The notes under the pieces are model-generated. The model saw only the letters and a program-made list of their open reading frames with translations. It was not told the DNA's origin and made no database searches. A stretch of DNA of 11,611 nt from Pseudomonadota bacterium (GTDB taxonomy: Bacteria; Pseudomonadota; Gammaproteobacteria; Burkholderiales; Sulfuriferulaceae): contig JAJYPZ010000012.1 of NCBI GenBank assembly GCA_021794855.1, forward strand, positions 1 through 11,611, given 5' to 3'. Shown here piece by piece: positions 1 to 4,846 of the stretch (position 1 is its first letter; each line of letters starts with the position of its first letter). Made by a program: the position numbers and the translations under genes.

Positions 1-555
1 TTCGACTTTAGCCGAGAAAACCACCGCACCGACGCCGGTAGTTACGCCGCAGCCGATATAACAGGCTTTGTCGAACGGCGCATCGGAACGTATCTTTGCC
101 AGAGCGATTTCCGGTACGACGATGTAATTCGAGAACGTCGAGGTGCCCATGTAATGAAAAATCGGTTTGCCGTCGATGGAAAACCGTGAAGTCGCGTCGG
201 GCATCAGACCGCGCCCCTGAGTGGAACGGATCGCCTGGCACAGGTTGGTCTTGCGCGACAGGCAGAATTTGCATTGGCGGCATTCGGGCGTGTAGAGCGG
301 AATGACGTGATCGTCTTTTTTGAGCGACGTGACGCCCGGACCGATATCGACGACGATGCCTGCGCCCTCATGGCCGAGAATCGAGGGGAATATTCCTTCC
401 GGATCGGCGCCGGACAAGGTGTAATAATCCGTATGGCAGATTCCCGTTGCTTTTATTTCGACTAATACTTCGCCGGCCTTCGGCCCTTCCAGGTCGACTT
501 CTTCGATAGTCAACGGCGAATTGGATTTCCAGGCGATAGCGGCTTTCGTTTTCAT
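1..555 (-). CDS. adhC: Class III alcohol dehydrogenase / S-(hydroxymethyl)glutathione dehydrogenase, N-terminal half (3' end beyond window)
   Basis: Zinc-dependent medium-chain dehydrogenase that oxidises S-hydroxymethylglutathione (the formaldehyde-glutathione adduct) with NAD+ in the cytoplasm, a formaldehyde detoxification step. The 185 visible residues carry the catalytic zinc ligands Cys40 (GICHTD) and His62-Glu63 (LGHEGAG), and the four structural-zinc cysteines C92, C95, C98 and C106. The class III hallmark stretches [12 protein letters not shown] and [11 protein letters not shown] follow, then the third catalytic zinc cysteine, C169, in GCGVTTG. Full-length enzymes have about 370 residues, so the NAD-binding half lies left of position 1. 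The ATG at 553-555 gives the family-typical N-terminus MKTKAAIAW; a weak GGA lies about 9 nt upstream. The gene is divergent from the DUF1345 gene. An S-formylglutathione hydrolase gene often follows adhC but would be outside the window. The family is certain; adhC versus frmA is only a naming choice. Confidence 0.96.
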   Translation of the reverse strand, partial: MKTKAAIAWKSNSPLTIEEVDLEGPKAGEVLVEIKATGICHTDYYTLSGADPEGIFPSILGHEGAGIVVDIGPGVTSLKKDDHVIPLYTPECRQCKFCLSRKTNLCQAIRSTQGRGLMPDATSRFSIDGKPIFHYMGTSTFSNYIVVPEIALAKIRSDAPFDKACYIGCGVTTGVGAVVFSAKVE

Positions 556-639
556 TTACGGATTCCGTGCAAAATATTGAATGAATATTGTGGCAGAAAT
601 TGCGGAGCGAAGTAACCCGCCAGTTGCAAGTTTTGGGTA

Positions 640-653
640 GATAACGGGTTATC
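640..653. promoter_or_regulatory. Perfect inverted repeat in the adhC/DUF1345 divergent spacer, possible operator
   Basis: The sequence reads GATAAC-GG-GTTATC, two perfect 6-bp arms around a 2-bp centre. An outlying TAACCCG at 613-619 is complementary to CGGGTTA at 645-651. The site lies 85 bp upstream of the adhC start, in the 257-bp spacer shared with the rightward gene at 813. It has the size and symmetry of a dimeric regulator site, but no known regulator motif is recognised. That it is an operator is inference. Confidence 0.3.
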
Positions 654-812
654 GGCTTAAACAGAGATAGCGCTGATGTCGGGTCTGCTGGAAGGAAATC
701 GCTGGATCAAATTCAGGAGACGATGCAGGTATGAATTGCGTTACTATTACGCTGCGATACAAACCCTTCCCGGAAAGCAATTGGCCATGAGTATTGAAAT
801 ACTGAAAATCCG

Positions 813-1493
813 ATGTTCAAGTCGATAAATTTTCTCCAGCAGCGAATAAGGCAACTTAACGTACACCATCGCATCGGGTTGTCCGGGTTGGGCGGCGCGA
901 TCGTTTTTGTACTGCTATTCTCCGTCACCCAGCCCGAAACGCTGGCTATTTCTGTCTGGGATGTGGTGGCGGGTATCTATCTGCTGCTCGCGTGGATTAC
1001 GATGGCGGGTGCGGACGTGGAAATTACGCGCACTCATACCGATAAAGGGCAGAGCAACAGAGCGATTTTACTGCTCGTGCTGGGCGCAGCATCCATTAGC
1101 ATTGCAGCGCTGGCGTTTATGTACAAAAGCGGGCATGGTCTGCCGCTCTGGCAGAAAATCGTGCATTTGGCGCTTTCGTTAGTTGCGCTGGGGTTTTCCT
1201 GGCTTCTGGTGCATACGCGCTTTGCTTTTCATTACGCGCATCGTTATTACGTCGGCGGCAGAGGAAATAATGCTTCGCAGAAGGGCGGTCTTAAATTTCC
1301 CGGAGATCGCGAACCCGATTACCTGGATTTCGCCTATTTTTCTTTTGTTATCGGCATGACTTCCCAGGTCTCGGATGTGGCGGTAACTTCCCGCATCATG
1401 CGCCGCCTGGCAATGGCGCACGGTTTGCTGTCGTTCGGCTTCAACGTGGCCGTACTGGCGCTGAGCGTAAATATTTTAGCCAGCCTGATCTGA
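813..1493 (+). CDS. DUF1345 family inner-membrane protein, function unknown
   Basis: A 226-residue polytopic membrane protein of the DUF1345 family. Hydrophobic segments are visible at about residues 23-38, 44-64, 83-103, 112-134, 170-190 and 205-225. Family hallmarks are WLLVHTRFAFHYAHRYY in the fourth segment, LKFPG followed by EPDYLDFAYFSFVIGM, then SDVAVTSRIMRR, and a C-terminal LSFGFNVAVLALSVNI. The length is normal for the family, whose biochemical role is not known. The ATG at 813 is the only usable start: an in-frame TGA lies at 795-797, and no good Shine-Dalgarno sequence precedes the ATG. The gene is divergent from adhC and converges on the glycosyltransferase gene with only 31 bp between the stops. 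No clear terminator hairpin is visible between them. Family assignment is firm; function is unassigned. Confidence 0.9.
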   Translation: MFKSINFLQQRIRQLNVHHRIGLSGLGGAIVFVLLFSVTQPETLAISVWDVVAGIYLLLAWITMAGADVEITRTHTDKGQSNRAILLLVLGAASISIAALAFMYKSGHGLPLWQKIVHLALSLVALGFSWLLVHTRFAFHYAHRYYVGGRGNNASQKGGLKFPGDREPDYLDFAYFSFVIGMTSQVSDVAVTSRIMRRLAMAHGLLSFGFNVAVLALSVNILASLI

Positions 1494-1524
1494 TTCCGTT
1501 TAAAACTTTGCGGACTGATTCGGT

Positions 1525-2289
1525 TCAGCGTATATCGCCGCCGGGCTTCCTTATCAGATTTACCGCCGCAGCGCGGTCGGTATGGCTGGTTCGCAATGTG
1601 AGCATCCGGTATGTCTGTGAAATCAACGCGAGCGGATACGAGACATTCAGCAGGTCCGCTATCATGCGCAGTTCGGCCAGTACCCCTTTCCAGTAGCCCA
1701 GTTTTTCGGTTTTGCGCCATTGCGTGACTTCCGGCCAATGCGTGACCGCGATCGACAGTCGCTGTGCAATGATCTGGTTGTTCAGAAAGACTTCGATCCC
1801 GAAACGCGGCAGCCGGCGAATTTCTTTCAACGCGGCACTTAACAATTCTTTTTTAAGGACGCGCTCGCCGGACACGAAGTCCAGACCGATGACACGGAAT
1901 ATAAACAGGCTGTTTTGCCGCAGGCTCAGGCTGACATCCGTCGTGCCGGATAAAACTGGCGTCGCCAGCGCGGTAATATGCTGTGCGGTGAGTCCTTTAA
2001 GATCGGCGTCGAGCAGCATGAGCAATTCGCTTTGCGCTTTTGCCACACCGGTTGCCATGGCAAAGCTTTTTCCGCGGTTATCGGGATAGGAGATAAGTTT
2101 TACGGCGGGAAAGCGTTTAACCACGCCAGCCGTATCGTCGGTTGAACCATCGTCGACCACGATGACTTCGTAGAGTAGGGGGTGCCCGGTAACAACGGTC
2201 AGAACAGCACCGATTCTTGCGGCTTCGTTATAAGCGCAGATAATGCAGGAAATGCGAACCTGATTGGACGGCAGGAGACGATTGTTCAT
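1525..2289 (-). CDS. Family 2 glycosyltransferase (GT-A fold), cytoplasmic or peripheral
   Basis: A 254-residue GT2-type glycosyltransferase. The sugar-nucleotide binding start is RISCIICAYNEAARIG (residues 12-27), followed by VIVVDDGSTDDT with the conserved DDGS at 46-49. Next come NRGKSFAM (71-78) and the metal-binding DxD motif LLDADL, with D94 and D96. The C-terminal half contains SGERVLKKELL and RFGIEVFLNNQI, typical of this GT2 subgroup. No clear transmembrane helix is seen, although the C-terminal segment around LLNVSYPLALISQTYRML could associate with the membrane. Donor and acceptor cannot be inferred. I chose the ATG at 2287-2289, preceded by GGAAAA at suitable spacing, over an in-frame TTG four codons upstream at 2301. 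It stands alone, convergent with DUF1345, with no other glycan gene visible nearby. Confidence 0.88.
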   Translation of the reverse strand: MNNRLLPSNQVRISCIICAYNEAARIGAVLTVVTGHPLLYEVIVVDDGSTDDTAGVVKRFPAVKLISYPDNRGKSFAMATGVAKAQSELLMLLDADLKGLTAQHITALATPVLSGTTDVSLSLRQNSLFIFRVIGLDFVSGERVLKKELLSAALKEIRRLPRFGIEVFLNNQIIAQRLSIAVTHWPEVTQWRKTEKLGYWKGVLAELRMIADLLNVSYPLALISQTYRMLTLRTSHTDRAAAVNLIRKPGGDIR

Positions 2290-2378
2290 TCGGTTTTCCA
2301 ATTTAGAAAAAATTCTTGCTTGGCAAAACGGACGGCATGCAGACAGTAGCCACCCACGTCAACGCTCCAGGTGAGTCA

Positions 2379-2436
2379 TTGCCGGATTCCGCGGCAAATT
2401 TGAATTTCGCTGCGGTTTAGGGCCGTAGCGAAATTC
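2379..2436. repeat. Two adjacent hairpins (REP-like or structured RNA element)
   Basis: The first hairpin is TTGCCG (2379-2384), a 7-nt loop, and CGGCAA (2392-2397). Five bases later a stronger one begins: GAATTTCGCT (2402-2411) pairs perfectly with AGCGAAATTC (2427-2436). The stem continues through a G·U-compatible pair and CGG/CCG, giving about 14 pairs with the loop TTTAGGG. The wobble pair forms only in a rightward transcript. No U-run follows on either strand, so this is not a standard intrinsic terminator. It lies about 90 bp upstream of the glycosyltransferase start. The structure is directly visible; its role is unknown. Confidence 0.55.
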
Positions 2437-2483
2437 TCTCCCATAAAGCCTAGATTACACGGCAAAAGTGAATAAGTCTCCTG

Positions 2484-2524
2484 TTTTGGTGCAATATTTC
2501 TATTAAATAATCATATTTTGGTGC
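2484..2524. repeat. Direct repeat TTTTGGTGC, two copies 32 bp apart
   Basis: TTTTGGTGC occurs at 2484-2492 and again at 2516-2524. The 32-bp start-to-start spacing is about three helical turns, so the copies would face the same side of the DNA. The second copy overlaps the palindrome CGAACGTTCG at 2524-2533. The copies resemble half-sites of the NtrC-type TGCACC...GGTGCA motif, but the partner half-sites are missing. The repeat is seen; regulatory use is speculative. Confidence 0.3.
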
Positions 2525-2704
2525 GAACGTTCGACAAGACGCCAACTCTGCGAACAATATTCAAATCGAATTTTAAATCAGTGCGCTAGGTAACATTGAA
2601 AATCGATGGCGCGAGGCAAGACAGGAAGAACGAAGAAACCCAAATGATTTGTGGCGCGCCAGGGATAATCAGTCCGGGCACTTGGTTGAGTTAATTACCG
2701 TAGC

Positions 2705-2734
2705 TTGACAAACTTAAAGGGCGTCTAGTATTTC
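2705..2734 (+). promoter_or_regulatory. Possible sigma-70 promoter inside the gene-poor stretch
   Basis: A perfect -35 hexamer TTGACA (2705-2710) is followed after 18 bp by TATTTC (2729-2734), a moderate -10 match; AGTATT at 16-bp spacing is an alternative. It points rightward but lies about 290 bp upstream of the PEP-CTERM start. It could give a long leader, a small RNA or nothing. A 5-bp inverted repeat, CTAGT/ACTAG, spans 2725-2746. This is a sequence match only. Confidence 0.25.
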
Positions 2735-3026
2735 TGACGGAACTAGCTTGTAAATAACGCTGAGTTAATACCTTGATAAACGGATCCTTGGTATTTGTTC
2801 CAATTTGAGATGGGATTAATCGCTTTCCGCACGGAATTATCGGTGCAAAATCTACAATTATTGGTGGTAGAGCGCAAGCAAGTACTTATCTCTATGAAAT
2901 CCTAAAAATGGCGCAATTAAGCGGAATGGTTTTTCCGGAATTTTTATTTTTGTAAGAAAAAATTTATATAAAAAACAGATTTTGTCTGTCATACTACACT
3001 TTCGGATTACGGTCAAGGAGAACGTT

Positions 3027-3599
3027 ATGCAGAATAAAAAATCAGCAAAACTAGTGACGGGTATTTTTCTGACAGTGACTGCTTTGAGTAACCATACCGA
3101 AGCAAACGCTACTACAACCGATTTTATCGTTAATGGCAATTTTTCTGATCCCACACATAACCAGCAAACGGGATGGACTGAGACAGGCTTTTATAGCTTT
3201 TATGACTACCAATACTCAGAGGGAAATGGCGTCTCAGTTGCGCCGGGAACGCTGAGTCAAAATGTGCTTGACGTTGCCGGTGGTACTGACACCCTGTCAT
3301 TCAAATTATCTATTTTACCCTTCGGAAATTTTGGTACTGAAAAAGTAATTTGGAACAATAATGTTATTGCCGATGTATCATCGACAATCTTTACTACTTT
3401 TACTTACAATGTCATAGCGACTGGCCACGATACGCTTACATTCCAGGCATTCGATAATTCGCCGTTCGGCGAATCCGCTTTTATTACTGACGTAGCATTA
3501 GTACCTGCGGTTCCGGAACCGGAACCAGCCGCCATGCTTCTGATCGGCGTGGGATTGATCGGATGGATATCGCATCGCAAAGCTGCCATGACCGTTTGA
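3027..3599 (+). CDS. PEP-CTERM sorting-domain secreted protein
   Basis: A 190-residue exported protein. The N-terminus has a basic start (MQNKKSAK), a short hydrophobic core and a likely signal-peptidase site after A-N-A at residues 26-28. The middle (29-160) is a beta-rich, polar, cysteine-free domain beginning FIVNGNFSD and GWTETG, a pattern common in PEP-CTERM proteins. The tail is diagnostic: VPEPEP at 162-167, a hydrophobic helix (AAMLLIGVGLIGW), then the basic cluster HRK at 183-185. In this system an exosortase (EpsH/XrtA type), encoded elsewhere, recognises and processes the tail, often in exopolysaccharide-producing bacteria. I chose the ATG at 3027 because AAGGAG sits 6 bp upstream. 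An in-frame start at 2982 would add 15 residues ahead of the signal peptide and lacks a good ribosome site. The gene appears monocistronic. The mature domain's function is unknown. Confidence 0.9.
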   Translation: MQNKKSAKLVTGIFLTVTALSNHTEANATTTDFIVNGNFSDPTHNQQTGWTETGFYSFYDYQYSEGNGVSVAPGTLSQNVLDVAGGTDTLSFKLSILPFGNFGTEKVIWNNNVIADVSSTIFTTFTYNVIATGHDTLTFQAFDNSPFGESAFITDVALVPAVPEPEPAAMLLIGVGLIGWISHRKAAMTV

Positions 3600-3645
3600 T
3601 TCTTCGCTTCTTCTGAAAATTCCGCCGTGGAGCGTTTAAGAAATT

Positions 3646-3674
3646 TTGTCAACTTACCTCATGTGAATTATGGT
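3646..3674 (+). promoter_or_regulatory. Possible sigma-70 promoter for the chemosensory operon
   Basis: TTGTCA (3646-3651, five of six matches to the -35 consensus) and TATGGT (3669-3674, four of six matches to the -10 consensus) are separated by exactly 17 bp in the 260-bp spacer before cheY. Transcription would begin near 3681, leaving a leader of roughly 180 nt. No sigma-54 (GG-N10-GC) or FliA-type motif was found in the same spacer. The support is a sequence match alone. Confidence 0.35.
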
Positions 3675-3859
3675 ATCGTATCTACACGGTTAATTAGCTT
3701 AAATTTCTGACTGAACCACTATCTCAGTTTAGGTAGCTTTTAATCAACAAAATAAACGGGCGTAGATTCTGAACCGAGTTAACCTCCAATACCTTGCAGG
3801 GAGCGGGATGGATGATGCCATGTTTACCTGCACAGAATTCAACGTAAATGAGATAAAAA

Positions 3860-4231
3860 ATGCCTGATTTAAAATCAGTATTGATAGTGGATGACAGCGC
3901 ATTGTCCAGAAGGATGATTCGAGGATTTATCGAAAAAAAATATCCAGAATGCCTGGTGTATGAAGCGCCAACGGGGGATGACGCCATTAAAATGGCAGCG
4001 GTTGAAGCGCCGCAGTTGATTACGTTAGATGTCAATATGCCAGGTATGGACAGTTTTGAAGCTGCCTCGCAGTTGCAAAAACTTTGTCCTAGCGCGCGCA
4101 TGGCGGTGATCACCGCCAATATCCAACAAAGTGTGCGTAAAAAATTGCAGAGTTTGGGCATTTTGTTCCTGGCAATTGTGGAGAAGCCGGTCACCGAAGG
4201 TGGCATCCAAAGGATTTTAGATGCGATGTGA
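3860..4231 (+). CDS. cheY: Single-domain CheY-like response regulator
   Basis: A 123-residue stand-alone receiver domain with no output domain. All phosphorylation-site residues are visible: the acidic pair D11-D12 (VLIVDDS), phosphoacceptor D57 (LDVNMPG), T85 (VITAN) and K109 (VEKP). It should accept phosphate from a CheA kinase and act by protein-protein contact in the cytoplasm. The ATG at 3860 is preceded by only a weak GAGAT and gives the normal receiver N-terminus. It is the first gene of a six-gene rightward run and ends 3 bp before the cheC-like gene, so the neighbouring phosphatase is its likely partner. Its effector target is not visible. It could signal to a motor, to pili, or to the c-di-GMP enzyme encoded two genes downstream. 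Confidence 0.92.
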   Translation: MPDLKSVLIVDDSALSRRMIRGFIEKKYPECLVYEAPTGDDAIKMAAVEAPQLITLDVNMPGMDSFEAASQLQKLCPSARMAVITANIQQSVRKKLQSLGILFLAIVEKPVTEGGIQRILDAM

Positions 4232-4234
4232 ACT

Positions 4235-4846
4235 ATGCTAGTCCTGACCGAGTTGCAGCGGGACGCGCTCTCCGAAATTTTCAATATCGGTATGGGCCGT
4301 GCCGCGCACGCCCTCAGCCGCATGGCCAACGATGATGTGAGATTAGCTGTCCCGACGATTGCTTTCGCGACGCGGAAAATGGCGGCAAAAATCATCGCCG
4401 AGTCCACAGGGGAACGCATATGCAGTGTTCGCCAACGAGTTGAGGGCGAGTTCAACGCCGACGCAATTTTGATTTTTCCAGAAGCGAATAGTTTGGAAAT
4501 TGTGCGGCTGATGGTTGGAGATGTTGCGCTTGACAACCTAAGCGAGATGGAAATGGAAGCGCTCAGTGAAGTCGGCAATATTATTTTGAATTCTTGCATT
4601 GGCACCTTGACTAATATCTTAGGCGGGGATTTTGTCATCTCATTACCCAACGCCCAAATTAGCAGTTGTTCGAGTGTGTTGGAATTAGAAAAGCGCTCGC
4701 ATGACGAAAGTGTCATGTTGATCTTTATTAATTTCATCCTTGAGAATCGTCAAATTCTTGGGCATGTTGCGATATTGCAAGACATTGTTTCAATGCCGAA
4801 TTTCATACTTAAGCTTGAACAATATCTAAAGGCGGCAGCGCCTTGA
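4235..4846 (+). CDS. cheC: CheC-type CheY-phosphate phosphatase with two intact active sites
   Basis: A 203-residue CheC/CheX/FliY-family protein. These enzymes remove phosphate from CheY-P through an E-x-x-N pair. Both half-sites are preserved. The first is D10-x3-E14-x2-N17 (LSEIFNIGMGRAAHAL) with P39 downstream. The second is E107-x3-E111-x2-N114 (LSEVGNIILNS) with P137 at the consensus spacing. Two sites and about 200 residues fit CheC rather than CheX. The ATG at 4235 follows the cheY stop by 3 bp with little Shine-Dalgarno sequence, consistent with translational coupling. Its stop overlaps the start of the GGDEF-EAL gene. In Bacillus, CheC is stimulated by CheD, but no CheD gene is seen here. 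The likely job is resetting the upstream CheY. The family is firm; the exact subtype is slightly less certain. Confidence 0.88.
   Translation: MLVLTELQRDALSEIFNIGMGRAAHALSRMANDDVRLAVPTIAFATRKMAAKIIAESTGERICSVRQRVEGEFNADAILIFPEANSLEIVRLMVGDVALDNLSEMEMEALSEVGNIILNSCIGTLTNILGGDFVISLPNAQISSCSSVLELEKRSHDESVMLIFINFILENRQILGHVAILQDIVSMPNFILKLEQYLKAAAP

Larger units (their letters stand above)
2290..3026. other. Long stretch without a convincing gene
   Basis: About 740 bp between the glycosyltransferase start and the PEP-CTERM start. No reading frame here shows a recognisable protein or a credible start with a ribosome binding site. The stretch is AT-rich, with several local structures listed separately: paired hairpins at 2379-2436, TTTTGGTGC repeats at 2484 and 2516, a 10-bp palindrome at 2524-2533, another (TGGCGCGCCA) at 2652-2661, and a promoter-like TTGACA at 2705. 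No tRNA, rRNA or transposase remnant was recognised. Confidence 0.6.

Noticed and set aside
2524..2533. CGAACGTTCG as a LexA/SOS box
   Set aside because: The arms are contiguous, unlike the spaced GAAC-N4-GTTC or CTGT-N8-ACAG boxes, and no SOS gene is adjacent.
2608..2649. Thirteen-codon basic open frame starting ATGGCGCGAGGC
   Set aside because: Too short, with no ribosome binding site and no evidence of conservation; likely chance.
2909..2924. TGGCGCAATTAAGC as a sigma-54 promoter for the PEP-CTERM gene
   Set aside because: The GG to GC spacing is 9 rather than the required 10 bp, and the -12 region lacks the TTGC pattern.
2922..2950. Hairpin CGGAA/TTCCG plus T-rich run as an intrinsic terminator
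   Set aside because: The stem is only 5 bp and the T-run is broken by A. No gene ends upstream on this strand, so it is not called as a feature.
2858..3154. 98-codon minus-strand frame overlapping the PEP-CTERM gene start
   Set aside because: The plus-strand gene has a strong ribosome site, signal peptide and sorting tail; the minus frame has no recognisable features.
3710..3728. ACTGA/TCAGT inverted repeat as a terminator after the PEP-CTERM gene
   Set aside because: A 5-bp stem with a 9-nt loop, no U-run, and more than 100 bp past the stop; too weak to call.
3724..4737. 337-codon open frame on the minus strand
   Set aside because: It lies antisense to cheY and cheC, both of which carry complete family motifs. 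Its translation is serine/isoleucine-rich with no recognisable domain, and it is a mirror of codon usage on the plus strand.
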